Part shown: positions 1-14,348 of the stretch, piece by piece
Numbering within the stretch: position 1 is the stretch's first letter
How the letters are laid out: each line of letters opens with the position of its first letter
DNA from: Candidatus Rokubacteria bacterium 13_1_40CM_69_27
Lineage (GTDB): Bacteria; Methylomirabilota; Methylomirabilia; Rokubacteriales; CSP1-6
Length of the DNA: 64,000 nucleotides
Reading direction: 5' to 3'
Assembly (NCBI GenBank): GCA_001917535.1
Contig: MNEF01000106.1
Coordinates: forward strand, 1-64,000
Notes under the pieces: generated by a model
The model's database searches: none
What the model was told of the DNA's origin: nothing
Seen by the model: only the letters and a program-made list of their open reading frames with translations
Translations under genes and position numbers: made by a program

Positions 1-950
1 CGCGGGCGGCGGGCGGCTTCGGCAGGAGCTCGAACTGGTGCACGGAAAGCGCACCTTGTCGGTGCACCGTGCCCAGGCAGTCGGCGCCGGTGTCGCCGCC
101 GCCGATGATGACGACCCGCTTGCCGTTGGCGGTGATGAACCCCTCCTCGGGGACCCGATCTCCCTCGCAGCGCCTGTTCTGGAGCGTGAGGTAGTCCATG
201 GCGAAGTGGATGCCCTGGAGCTCGCGCCCGGGCACCGGGAGGTCCCGCGGCCACCCGGCCCCGCAGGCCAGCACGATGGCCTCGAACTCGCCCATGACCT
301 CCCGACCGCCGACGTCCACGTTCGTGCGGAAGATGATCCCCTCCTTCTCGAGGACTTGCAGGCGGCGGTCGAGGAAGCGCTTCTCCATCTTGAACTCGGG
401 GATGCCGTAGCGCAGCAGGCCGCCGATGCGGTCGGAGCGCTCGAACACGGTGACCCAGTGGCCGGCGCGGTTCAGCTGGTCGGCGGCGGCGAGCCCGGCT
501 GGGCCCGAGCCCACCACGGCGACCTTCTTGCCGGTCCGGACGGCGGGCGGCTGAGGCGCCACCCAGCCCTCTTCCCAGGCGCGGTCGATGATCGTGTTCT
601 CGACGGTTTTGATGGTCACGGCGTCGTCGTTGATCCCGAGCACGCACGAGCCCTCGCAGGGGGCCGGGCAGAGCTTGCCGGTGAACTCCGGGAAGTTGTT
701 CGTCGCGTGCAGCCGCTGGATCGCGTCCTGCCACTGGTTGCGGTAGACGAGGTCGTTCCAGTCGGGGATGAGATTGCCGAGCGGGCAGCCCTGGTGACAG
801 AACGGGATACCGCAGTCCATACAGCGCGCCGCCTGCTTCTTGAGATCGTCTTCGGGGGAGGGGAGGTAGACCTCCTTCCAGTCGCGGAGCCGCTCCTGGA
901 CGGGACGAGCCGGTGGCTTCTTGCGCCCGATCTCGAGGAAGCCGGTGACC

Positions 951-958
<8 letters not shown>
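1..958 (-). CDS. gltD: glutamate synthase small subunit (GltD), 3' end truncated by window edge
   Basis: Reverse-strand reading gives GTG start [15 protein letters not shown]...[27 protein letters not shown]...[26 protein letters not shown]; overlaps gltB stop (GTGGGTAA). Not in ORF track because it runs off the window. Confidence 0.93.
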
Positions 959-5522
<4,564 letters not shown>

Positions 5523-5585
5523 TCTGATGATCCCTTCTGTTCCGCGCCCGTTGTGAAGAGTTGCACGATACTACCCCGAGGCCGG

Positions 5586-5638
5586 ATCATTAGTCAGCCC
5601 GAAAAAATCGTATAGAGGGTATTAGAAGATCTAATGAT
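5586..5638. promoter_or_regulatory. candidate LysR operator between divergent gltB and lysR-type gene
   Basis: ATTAG-N5-CTAAT (5621-5635, T-N11-A type) plus ATCATTAG (5586-5593) / CTAATGAT (5631-5638) inverted repeat. Confidence 0.5.
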
Positions 5639-6565
5639 ATGATCTGGGGCGTGCACCTGGAGACTCTGCGGCTTTACAGCGACATCGTCCGCCTCCGGAG
5701 CTTCTCCCGCGGCGCCGAGCACAACTTCGTCTCTCAATCGGCCGCCAGTCAGGCGATGCAGCAGCTGGAGCGGGAGCTCGGGGTCCCTCTGATCGACCGG
5801 ACCCAGCGGCCCTTCGTGGTCACCGCCGAGGGGCAGGCGTTCTACGGCGCCTGCCGCGCGCTGCTGGACGCCTGGGAAAAGGCCAAGGCGGAGGTGGCCT
5901 CCGTGAAGGCGCGCGTGGACGGCACGGTGAGGGTGGCCGCCATCTACTCCGTGGGGCTGCACGACATGAGCCACCACCTTCAGCGGTTCATGTCCCTGTA
6001 CCCCAACGCCCGCGTCCAGCTGGAGTGCCTGCACCCCCACAAGGTCGTCGAGGCCGTCCTCAACGGCGAAGCGGACGTCGGCATCATGTCCTATCCGCCC
6101 GCCGACCGCGCGCTCTCGGTGATCCCCTTGCGCTCGGAGCCCATGGCCTTCGTCTGCCATCCCAACCACCGGCTGGCGCGGCGCCGGACCGTCATGCCCG
6201 CAGACCTCAATGGCCAGCCCTTCGTGGCGTTCGACCGCGAGCTGACGATCCGCAAAGCGATCGACCGCGCGCTCCGCCAGTCCAACGTCAAGCCGAACAT
6301 CGTGATGGAGTTCGACAACATCGAGACCATCAAGCAGGCGATCATGATCGCCGCGGGCGTCAGCATCCTGCCCCGGCACACGGTGGAGAAGGAGGCGGGA
6401 ATCCGGACGCTCTCGGTCGTGCCCTTCGGCATTCCCGATCTCGTCCGTCCGGTCGGGATCATCCACCGTCGCCAGAAGCAGCTACCACCCGCCGTGAGCC
6501 GGTTCATCGAGCTCCTGCAGGAGTCGAACGGCGCGGCCCCCGCCAAGGTCGCCGCGCAGCGGTGA
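5639..6565 (+). CDS. LysR family transcriptional regulator
   Basis: 308 aa; N-terminal HTH METLRLYSDIVRLRSFSRGAEHNFVSQSAASQAMQQLERELG and LysR substrate domain. Confidence 0.93.
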   Translation: MIWGVHLETLRLYSDIVRLRSFSRGAEHNFVSQSAASQAMQQLERELGVPLIDRTQRPFVVTAEGQAFYGACRALLDAWEKAKAEVASVKARVDGTVRVAAIYSVGLHDMSHHLQRFMSLYPNARVQLECLHPHKVVEAVLNGEADVGIMSYPPADRALSVIPLRSEPMAFVCHPNHRLARRRTVMPADLNGQPFVAFDRELTIRKAIDRALRQSNVKPNIVMEFDNIETIKQAIMIAAGVSILPRHTVEKEAGIRTLSVVPFGIPDLVRPVGIIHRRQKQLPPAVSRFIELLQESNGAAPAKVAAQR

Positions 6566-6575
6566 GGAATCGAGG

Positions 6576-7706
6576 ATGACCGAAGCCCAGGGCCTGCTCA
6601 TCATCGCGTCGAGCGAAGCCGACTCGAACCTCTACTACGCGTGTCGCTTCCTGGCTCCCGATCCCTTCGTGTACGTGGACACCGGGGGACGGCGGCTGTT
6701 GCTCATGACCGACCTCGAGATCGACCGGGCGCGCGCCCAGGCCCGCGTCGACGAGGTGCTCTCCTACTCGGCGTACGAGAGCAAGGCCCGCCAGCGGTGG
6801 CCGCGACCGCACCTCGCCGACGTGGTCACGCTGCTGCTGGAGGACGTCGGCCTCGGCCAGGTGGAGGTGCCGGCGTCGTTTCCTTTGGAGTACGCGGACC
6901 GGCTCCGCGAGCGCGGCATCGGCGTGAGGGCCAGGCCCGACCCGCTCTTCCCCGAGCGCCTCCGGAAATCGCCGGAGGAGATCGCGGCGATCGCGGCCTC
7001 CCAGCGCCATACCGAAGCGGCACTGCAGGCGGCCCTCGACGCGCTCCGCCAGAGCGAGATCCGGGGCGACCTCGTCTACCGGAACGGGCGCCCGCTGACC
7101 ACGGAGGATCTGAAGAAGATCGTGAACGTCGCGCTGATGGAGAACGACTGCGTCGCCCAGCACACGATCATCGCCTGCGGCACCGACGGCGTCGACCCTC
7201 ACAACGAGGGGTCCGGCCCGATCCGGCCGCACCAGTCGATCGTCTTTGACATCTTCCCGCGCTCGTCCCCGAGCCGCTACTTCGCCGACATGACGCGCAC
7301 CGTCGTCAAGGGCCGCGCCTCCGACCCCCTCAAGCGCATGTACGACGCGGTCCTGGCCGCCCAGCTCCGCGGGATCGAACTGATCCGGGCAGGGGCCTCC
7401 GGACTCGCCGTGCATTCCGAGGTGGCGCAGGCGCTCGAGCGCCAGGGCTTCGAGACGGGCGTGGTCGACGGGCGCAACCAGGGGTTCTTCCACGGCACCG
7501 GTCACGGTGTGGGGCTCGACATCCACGAGCCGCCGCGCATCGGCAAGGTGGACTGGGGCCTGGAGGCGGGCAACGTGGTGACGGTGGAGCCCGGGCTCTA
7601 CTATCCACGCTGGGGCGCGGTCCGGATCGAGGACATGGTGGTCGTGGAGCCGGCGGGGTGCCGCAACCTGACCAGCTTTTCCAAGGAGACGTTGCTCGAG
7701 CTCTGA
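6576..7706 (+). CDS. M24 family metallopeptidase / Xaa-Pro aminopeptidase
   Basis: 376 aa; DIFPR...RYFADMTRTVVKG, HGTGHGVGLDIHEPP, VTVEPGLYYP motifs. Confidence 0.9.
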   Translation: MTEAQGLLIIASSEADSNLYYACRFLAPDPFVYVDTGGRRLLLMTDLEIDRARAQARVDEVLSYSAYESKARQRWPRPHLADVVTLLLEDVGLGQVEVPASFPLEYADRLRERGIGVRARPDPLFPERLRKSPEEIAAIAASQRHTEAALQAALDALRQSEIRGDLVYRNGRPLTTEDLKKIVNVALMENDCVAQHTIIACGTDGVDPHNEGSGPIRPHQSIVFDIFPRSSPSRYFADMTRTVVKGRASDPLKRMYDAVLAAQLRGIELIRAGASGLAVHSEVAQALERQGFETGVVDGRNQGFFHGTGHGVGLDIHEPPRIGKVDWGLEAGNVVTVEPGLYYPRWGAVRIEDMVVVEPAGCRNLTSFSKETLLEL

Positions 7707-7796
7707 GGCGGCCACAAACGCCGCGTTGCTCTGAGCGCCGGGGGGGACTACGATGCTGGACACCGGGCTGGCGCGAGTGCCGGCAGGGGGTGGGGC

Positions 7797-8321
7797 ATGA
7801 ACGAGTTCGAGGAGGAGTACAGCGAGGAGATCGAAGGCGAGCTCCGGGAGATCCGGGGAGCCCTGTTCAACGACACGATCGCGGTGCTGTCACCCGCGGA
7901 GCCGATCTGCCTGCGGGAGACGGCGATGGTCCACGAGGCGGTGCAGAGCATGCTGGCCCGCCATCAGGCGGGCGTGCTGGTGGTCGACGCCCAGGGACGG
8001 CTCACGGGGATCTTCACCGAGCGCGACGTGCTCAACCGCGTCGCCGGCAAGGCCCTCGACGTCCGGCGCACGCCGCTCAGCGCGGTGATGACGCCCAATC
8101 CGGAGGCGCTCACCGTATCACAGCGCGTGGCCTACGCGGTCCACTGCATGGGTGTCGCCGGCTACCGCACGGTGCCGCTGGTCGACGCCGAGCAACGCCC
8201 GGTCGGCGTGGTCACGGTCAGCGACGTCATCCGGTGGCTGGCGAATCTGTTCCCCGAGGCCGTGCTGAACCTGGCCCCCGGCGACACCATCAAGCACCCT
8301 GGGCGCATCGACGCCGGTTAG
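7797..8321 (+). CDS. CBS domain-containing protein
   Basis: 174 aa; paired CBS motifs (GVLVVDAQGRLTGIFTERDVL; GYRTVPLVDAEQRPVGVVTVSDVI). Confidence 0.85.
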   Translation: MNEFEEEYSEEIEGELREIRGALFNDTIAVLSPAEPICLRETAMVHEAVQSMLARHQAGVLVVDAQGRLTGIFTERDVLNRVAGKALDVRRTPLSAVMTPNPEALTVSQRVAYAVHCMGVAGYRTVPLVDAEQRPVGVVTVSDVIRWLANLFPEAVLNLAPGDTIKHPGRIDAG

Positions 8322-8350
8322 GCGGTACGGCGGTCGAACCGGAGGACTTC

Positions 8351-8379
8351 TTGCCCTTTCCACGCTGCTCCGATAAAAT
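8351..8379 (+). promoter_or_regulatory. sigma70-like promoter candidate upstream of the oxidoreductase operon
   Basis: TTGCCC-N17-TAAAAT in a locally AT-rich patch within GC-rich intergenic DNA. Confidence 0.4.
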
Positions 8380-8530
8380 TATTTCTGGTTGCCCCGGGGG
8401 CGAATTCCCCAAGCAGTCCGGGATCCAGCGCAATCCCCGCCGGTGAAGCACGCCCGACGCGTGCGTGTCGAGGCAGGTGTGTGAGGGCGCTTGATCTGAT
8501 CACTCGAACCGACGAGAGGACGATGGATCG

Positions 8531-10402
8531 ATGAGCGAGACCGTGGCTCCCGTCCGGACCGCCGCAAAACAGCTGAGGGAGCTAGACCGCGCCGTAGTCC
8601 GCTTCGCCGGCGACTCCGGCGACGGCATGCAGCTTACGGGCGAGCAGTTCACGACGGAATCGGCCTGGGCCGGGAACGACATCGCCACGCTCCCGAACTT
8701 CCCGGCGGAGATCCGAGCCCCAGCCGGCACGCTCTTCGGCGTCTCCAGCTTCCAACTCCAGTTCGGAAGCCAACGTGTCTACACGCCGGGGGATCGGCTC
8801 GACTGCCTGGTGGCCATGAACCCGGCGGCGCTGAAGGTGCATCTGAGCGATCTGAAGCCGGGTGGGCTCCTCGTCGTCAACACCAACGCGTTCGACAAGC
8901 GGAACCTCGACAAGGCGGGCTACCCCTCGAATCCGCTGGACGACCCCGCGCTGGCCGAGCGCTATCGCCTGCACAAGGTGGACATGACGGCCCTCACCCT
9001 GGAGGCGATCAAGGACCTGTCCTTGAACCAGAAGGAGAAGGAACGCACCAAGAACTTCTTCGCCCTGGGCGTGGTTTCCTGGATCTACACGCGACCGCTG
9101 GAGCCGACGCTCGAGTGGATCAAGAAGAAGTTCGCGAAGAACCAGGTCATCGCCGAGGCCAACGCGCGCGTCCTCAAGGCGGGTCACGCCTTCGGCGAGA
9201 CGGCGGAGATCTTCGCCGAGCACTATGCGGTGGAGGCGGCCGAGCTGCCGCCGGGCCTCTACCGCGCCATGACCGGCAACCGGGCGCTGGCCTGGGGGCT
9301 TCTGGCCGCCGCCCAGCGCTCGAAGCTGCCCGTCGTCTACGGCGCCTACCCGATCACGCCGGCCAGCGGCATCCTCGAGGAGCTGGCGATGCACAAGCGG
9401 TTCCGGATCCGCACGATCCAGGCCGAGGACGAGATCGCCGCGGTGACGGCGGCGATCGGCGCCTCGTTCGGCGGGGCCATCGGCGTCACCGCGTCCAGCG
9501 GCCCGGGCATCGCGCTGAAAGGGGAAGGCATCGGGCTCGCCGTCACGGCCGAGCTGCCGCTCGTCATCTTCGACATCCAGCGGGGGGGGCCGTCGACGGG
9601 CCTGCCGACGAAGACCGAACAGGCCGACCTGATGCAGGCCCTCTACGGCCGCAACAGCGAGTCGCCGGTGGTCGTGCTGGCGCCGGCGACGCCGGGCGAC
9701 TGCTTCTACATCGCCTACGAGGCGGTGCGCATCGCCACCAAATACATGACGCCCGTGCTCGTGCTCAGTGACGGCTTCCTGGCCAACGGCTCCGAGCCGT
9801 GGCCCGTCCCCGACATCAACAGCCTGCCGCCCATCGACGTGCAGTTCCGCACGGAGAAGGAAGGCTTCTTCCCGTATCTCCGTGACCCCGCCACCCTGGC
9901 CAGGCCGTGGGTGAGGCCGGGCACGCCGGGGCTGGAGCACCGCATCGGCGGCATCGAGAAGCAGGACGTGACCGGCAACATCTCCTATGACCCGGACAAC
10001 CACGACCACATGGTCCGCATGCGCGCCGAGAAGGTACGTCGGGTCGCCCAGGAGATCCCGCCCACCTCGATCAACGGGCCGGCCACGGGGGACCTCCTGG
10101 TCGTCGGCTGGGGCGGCACCTATGGGGCCATCACCGCGGCGGTCGAGCGCACGCAGTTGGAAGGCCAGTCGGTGGCCTCCGTCCACCTGCGGTACCTCAA
10201 TCCGCTGCCGCCGGACCTCGGCCACATCCTGCGCGAGTACCGGAAGGTGCTGGTGCCGGAGATCAACAGCGGGCAACTGGTGCGCGTGCTACGGGCCGAG
10301 TATCTGGTGGACGCGGTCGGCTTCAACCGCGTGCGCGGCCTGCCCCTGGCCACCGACGAAATCTACGAGGCCATCAAGCAACTCCTCGGGAGCGCGTCAT
10401 GA
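8531..10402 (+). CDS. korA: 2-oxoacid:acceptor (ferredoxin) oxidoreductase alpha subunit (gamma-alpha fusion)
   Basis: 623 aa; RFAGDSGDGMQLTGEQF, YPITPAS, QAEDEIAAVTAAIGASFGG, SSGPGIALKGEGIGLA motifs. Confidence 0.9.
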   Translation: MSETVAPVRTAAKQLRELDRAVVRFAGDSGDGMQLTGEQFTTESAWAGNDIATLPNFPAEIRAPAGTLFGVSSFQLQFGSQRVYTPGDRLDCLVAMNPAALKVHLSDLKPGGLLVVNTNAFDKRNLDKAGYPSNPLDDPALAERYRLHKVDMTALTLEAIKDLSLNQKEKERTKNFFALGVVSWIYTRPLEPTLEWIKKKFAKNQVIAEANARVLKAGHAFGETAEIFAEHYAVEAAELPPGLYRAMTGNRALAWGLLAAAQRSKLPVVYGAYPITPASGILEELAMHKRFRIRTIQAEDEIAAVTAAIGASFGGAIGVTASSGPGIALKGEGIGLAVTAELPLVIFDIQRGGPSTGLPTKTEQADLMQALYGRNSESPVVVLAPATPGDCFYIAYEAVRIATKYMTPVLVLSDGFLANGSEPWPVPDINSLPPIDVQFRTEKEGFFPYLRDPATLARPWVRPGTPGLEHRIGGIEKQDVTGNISYDPDNHDHMVRMRAEKVRRVAQEIPPTSINGPATGDLLVVGWGGTYGAITAAVERTQLEGQSVASVHLRYLNPLPPDLGHILREYRKVLVPEINSGQLVRVLRAEYLVDAVGFNRVRGLPLATDEIYEAIKQLLGSAS

Positions 10403-11427
10403 GCGTGAGCGGCGCGGGGCCGGCCGAAGCCCGGCGCTACACGAAGAAGGACTTCGAATCGGACCAGGACGTCCGCTGGTGCCCCGGATGCGGGGACTAC
10501 GCGATCCTGAGCGCCGTCCAGAAGACGATGCCCGACCTCGGCATCCCCAAGGAGAACATCGTCTTCATCTCCGGCATCGGCTGCTCCAGCCGGTTCCCGT
10601 ACTACATGAACACCTACGGGTTCCACACGATCCACGGTCGGGCGCCCGCGGTCGCCACGGGCCTGCGCCTGGCCCGGCCCGATCTCAAAATCTTCGTGGT
10701 CACCGGCGATGGCGATGGGCTCTCCATCGGCGGCAACCACATGCTGCACGTGCTCCGCCGCAACGTGAGCCTGACCATCCTCCTCTTCAACAACCGGATC
10801 TACGGGCTCACCAAGGGGCAGTACTCGCCGACCAGCGAGCTGGGCAAGGTGACGAAGTCCACGCCGTTGGGCTCGGCCGACCGGCCCGTCAACCCGCTGG
10901 CGTTCGCGCTCGGCTGCGGCGCCACCTTCGTCGGGCGCACGGTCGATCGCGACGTCAAGCACATGGAGGAGATGCTCAAGCGCGCCGCCCACCACAATGG
11001 CACGGCCTTCCTCGAAATCCTGCAGAACTGCAACGTGTACAACGACCTCGCCTGGAACGCGCTGTACGAGAAGGAGTCCAAGCTGCAGTACGAGCTCCGC
11101 CTGGAGCAGGGCAAGCCGCTGCTCTTCGGCGCGCTCGACGACCGCAAGGCGGTCATCATGGACGGCGTCATTCCCAAGGTCGTCTCGGCCGCCAGCGTGC
11201 CGGCCAGCGCCCTCTGGGTGCACGACGAGAAGAACGTGAACGCGGCCAAGCTGCTGGCCGACCTCTGGGCCCCGGAGTTTCCGATCCCGGTGGGCGTGCT
11301 GGCGGCGGTGGAGGCGCCCGTGTACGAGGAGATCCTCCTCGATCAGGAGAAGCGCGCCGTCTCTGAGCGCGGCGCCGGCGACATCGCCAAGCTCCTCACG
11401 TCGGGAGATACCTGGAAGATCGAATGA
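10399..11427 (+). CDS. korB: 2-oxoacid:ferredoxin oxidoreductase beta subunit (TPP-binding)
   Basis: 342 aa; WCPGCGDYAIL, GIGCSSRFPYYM, HGRAPAVATGL, TGDGDGLSIGGNH; overlaps korA stop. Confidence 0.92.
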   Translation: MSVSGAGPAEARRYTKKDFESDQDVRWCPGCGDYAILSAVQKTMPDLGIPKENIVFISGIGCSSRFPYYMNTYGFHTIHGRAPAVATGLRLARPDLKIFVVTGDGDGLSIGGNHMLHVLRRNVSLTILLFNNRIYGLTKGQYSPTSELGKVTKSTPLGSADRPVNPLAFALGCGATFVGRTVDRDVKHMEEMLKRAAHHNGTAFLEILQNCNVYNDLAWNALYEKESKLQYELRLEQGKPLLFGALDDRKAVIMDGVIPKVVSAASVPASALWVHDEKNVNAAKLLADLWAPEFPIPVGVLAAVEAPVYEEILLDQEKRAVSERGAGDIAKLLTSGDTWKIE

Positions 11428-11428
11428 A

Positions 11429-11523
11429 CATCGGAGGGGGCCTCCTCATCGGAGGGGGTCTAGACGGTCCCCTCCGAGGCCTCCCCCCGGATCGAGTCGC
11501 GCCGGCTCCGCCGGCGCTCGAAC
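11429..11523 (+). repeat. dispersed palindromic repeat family A, copy 1
   Basis: atcggaggggg...ggtcccctccgaggcctcccccc...gcgccggctccgccggcgctcgaa; shared core with 16672, 51149 and 52661 copies. Confidence 0.75.
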
Positions 11524-11570
11524 ACCGCGACCACCGCCCGAGGTAAGCGAGTGCCGCCCGTGGAGCTGTC

Positions 11571-13016
11571 ATGTCCCTGAGTCCCGCCGCGGTCAAAGAA
11601 CTGCAGCGCATCCTGGGTCCCCAGGGGCTCGTCACGACGCCCGAAGGACGGCTCGTCTACGAGTGCGACATGCATACCCTCTACAAGGGAATGCCCGACG
11701 CCGTCGCGCTGCCGACCCGGACGGAGCAGGTGCAGGCCGTCGTCGACCTTTGCCGGCGGGAGCGGGTTCCCGTCGTGCCGCGCGGCTCGGGGACGGGGCT
11801 CATCGGCGGCGCCATGGCGCCTCGGGGGGGCGTCATGGTGTCGCTGAATCGTATGGACCGGATCCTCGACATCGATCTCGCCAACCGATGCGCCACCGTG
11901 CAGCCGGGGCTGATCAACCTCTGGCTCACCCGGGCGGTGAGCGACCGGGGTTACTTCTTCGCGCCCGATCCCTCCAGCCAGATGGTGTCATCCATCGGCG
12001 GCAACGTCGCGACCAACGCCGGGGGACCGCACTGCCTGAAGTACGGCATCACCACCAACCACGTCCTGGGGCTGGAGATGGTCACGGGTCGCGGCGAGCT
12101 CGTCCGCCTCGGCGGCAAGGCCATGGACCGGCCCGGCTACGACCTGACGGGCGCCGCGGTGGGAAGCGAGGGGACGTTCGGTCTCGTCACCGCCATCACG
12201 GTGCGCCTGCTCCACGCCCCCGAGGCGGTGAAGACCGTACTGGCGTCCTTCGCCACGATCGGGGAGGCTTCCGAAACGGTCTCGGACATCATCGCGGCCG
12301 GGATGATCCCGGCCGCCCTCGAGATGCTCGACGCGGTCATCATCCGCGCCATCAACGCGGGCATCGGCGCAGGATACCCGGACAGGGCGGGCGCGGTGCT
12401 GCTCATCGAGCTGGACGGGCCGACCGCGGAGGTGGAAGTCCAGGGCGAGCGCTGCGCGGCCCTCTGCCGCCGGCATCGCGCCCTCGAAGTGCGCGTGGCC
12501 CACGACGAAGCCGAGCGGGCGCTCCTCTGGAAGGGGCGCAAAGAGGCGGCCGGGGCCGTCGGTCGACTGACCTCGAGCTACCTGCTGCAGGACGCCGTGG
12601 TCCCGCGCTCGAAGCTCCCCCAGATCATGCGGGAGATGGAGACCATCGCGGCCCGCCACGGCGTGCTCATCGCCAACGTCTTTCACGCGGGAGACGGCAA
12701 CCTGCACCCGCTGATCTGCTACGACGACCGCAAGCCCGAGGAGCTGGCGCGGGCGGTCCGGGCCAACGAAGAGCTGCTTCACGCCTGCATCGAGCTGGGG
12801 GGAAGCGTGACCGGTGAGCACGGAGTGGGCGTGGATAAGGCCGAGAATCTCACCCTGCAGTATTCCGAGGCCGATCTGAACTTCATGTATCGCCTGCGGC
12901 GCGTCTTCGATCCCGACGGGATCATGAATCCGGGAAAGCTGCTGCCGTCGCACCCGGCCTGCGCCGAGGGATTCAGGCCATCGCGTCCGGTCCTGCCCAC
13001 CGGCGCCTGGATCTAG
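11571..13016 (+). CDS. glcD: FAD-linked oxidase (GlcD-like)
   Basis: 481 aa; VPRGSGTGLIGGAMA, GNVATNAGGPHCLKYG, C-terminal GSVTGEHGVGVDK. Confidence 0.9.
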   Translation: MSLSPAAVKELQRILGPQGLVTTPEGRLVYECDMHTLYKGMPDAVALPTRTEQVQAVVDLCRRERVPVVPRGSGTGLIGGAMAPRGGVMVSLNRMDRILDIDLANRCATVQPGLINLWLTRAVSDRGYFFAPDPSSQMVSSIGGNVATNAGGPHCLKYGITTNHVLGLEMVTGRGELVRLGGKAMDRPGYDLTGAAVGSEGTFGLVTAITVRLLHAPEAVKTVLASFATIGEASETVSDIIAAGMIPAALEMLDAVIIRAINAGIGAGYPDRAGAVLLIELDGPTAEVEVQGERCAALCRRHRALEVRVAHDEAERALLWKGRKEAAGAVGRLTSSYLLQDAVVPRSKLPQIMREMETIAARHGVLIANVFHAGDGNLHPLICYDDRKPEELARAVRANEELLHACIELGGSVTGEHGVGVDKAENLTLQYSEADLNFMYRLRRVFDPDGIMNPGKLLPSHPACAEGFRPSRPVLPTGAWI

Positions 13017-13025
13017 CGGGCCTGC

Positions 13026-14348
13026 GTGATGAGCGTCTCCACCCGGTCCATCGAGGGAGCCCTCGCCGAGATCGTCGGCCGCGAGCGCGTGAGCGCCGAG
13101 CCCCGCCTCCTGGTCGCGGCTGCCATCGACGGGCGCCCGCCGCGGTGGGTGGTGAGCCCGGGCGCCCTGGAGCAGGTGGCCGCCGTCCTGGCGCTGGCTC
13201 ACGACGAGAAGCTGGCGGTGGCGGCGCGGGGCAGCGCCAGCGCCCTCGATCTAGGACGTCCCCCCGCGCGGCTGGACGCCGTGCTCGACATGCGCGGCCT
13301 CACGCGGGTCACCGAGGACAACCCCGACGATCTCACGGTGAGCGTGGAGGCGGGGATCACCGCGGGAGCGCTGGCCGCTCGTCTGGCCGCCCGGCACCAG
13401 TGGCTTCCGGTGGATCCGCCGGGCTGGCAGTCGCGGACGATCGGCGGCCTCGTGGCCACCAACGCCCATGGTCCGCTCCGGGCGCGCTACGGCACTCTCC
13501 GCGATCTCCTGCTGGGCGTGCGTTTCGTCCAGGCCCACGGCGTGTCCACGTGGGGTGGCGCGCGGGTCGTGAAGTCGGTGACCGGCTATGACGTGCCCAA
13601 GCTAATGGTGGGATCGCTCGGCACCCTCGGTGTGCTCACGGAGCTCACGCTTCGACTGCATCCGATGCCCGAGTCCGAGCTGACGTGGCTCGCTGCCTTC
13701 CCGTCCGCGGCGGCGGCCCAGGCGTTCGTCGCGTGCGTCCTCGACTCGACGCTGCAGCCGAGCCGCGTCGAGCTTCTGAGTGGAGCGGCGCTGCGCGCCT
13801 GCGCGGCCACCCCGGCCCGGGCCGCAGTCGCCATCGCGATCGGAAGCGTCGAGGCCGCCGTGCGCGATCAGGGCGCGCTCGTCGAGGACTTCGCCCGCCG
13901 CGCGGGGGGCGGGGCCGCCGTGGCCCCCGCGACCTTCTGGGAGCGCTACGATCGTGCCTTCGCGAGGGGCGACGGGGAGATGGTGCTCCAGGTCGCGTCG
14001 CTGCCGAGCCGCCTCGCCGACACGGTGGACGCGATCGAGCGCGGCCAGGAGGGGTTGGGATCGGGCGCCGCCGTGATGATCACCGGCTGTGCGGCGGTGG
14101 CGACGCTCCGGGTCACGCTGACGGGCGCCGAGCTGGAGGGCGCTGCCAGGTTCATCGAGCGGCTGCGGGCGTTCGTCGGCGATTTCGGGGGCAGCGTGGT
14201 GATCCAGAGCGGGCCGATCGCCCTCCGGGCCGGCCTGGACCCCTGGGGCCCGCTCGACCCCGCGACCCTCGCGCTCATGCGCGCGCTGAAGGACGAGTTC
14301 GATCCCCACCGCGTGCTCAATCCGGGGCGCTTCGTCGGGGGCCTGTGA
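13026..14348 (+). CDS. glcE: FAD-binding oxidase subunit (GlcE-like)
   Basis: 440 aa; FAD-binding PCMH-type fold in GlcDEF context. Confidence 0.82.
   Translation: MMSVSTRSIEGALAEIVGRERVSAEPRLLVAAAIDGRPPRWVVSPGALEQVAAVLALAHDEKLAVAARGSASALDLGRPPARLDAVLDMRGLTRVTEDNPDDLTVSVEAGITAGALAARLAARHQWLPVDPPGWQSRTIGGLVATNAHGPLRARYGTLRDLLLGVRFVQAHGVSTWGGARVVKSVTGYDVPKLMVGSLGTLGVLTELTLRLHPMPESELTWLAAFPSAAAAQAFVACVLDSTLQPSRVELLSGAALRACAATPARAAVAIAIGSVEAAVRDQGALVEDFARRAGGGAAVAPATFWERYDRAFARGDGEMVLQVASLPSRLADTVDAIERGQEGLGSGAAVMITGCAAVATLRVTLTGAELEGAARFIERLRAFVGDFGGSVVIQSGPIALRAGLDPWGPLDPATLALMRALKDEFDPHRVLNPGRFVGGL

Noticed and set aside
8492-8502. TGATCTGATCA as an FNR/CRP-like site upstream of korA
   Set aside because: Spacer between half-sites is 3 nt instead of the 4 nt (FNR) or 6 nt (CRP) expected; too short to claim.
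8582-10276. 564-aa minus-strand ORF opposite korA
   Set aside because: Shadow ORF; its translation mirrors the conserved korA frame and shows no domain.
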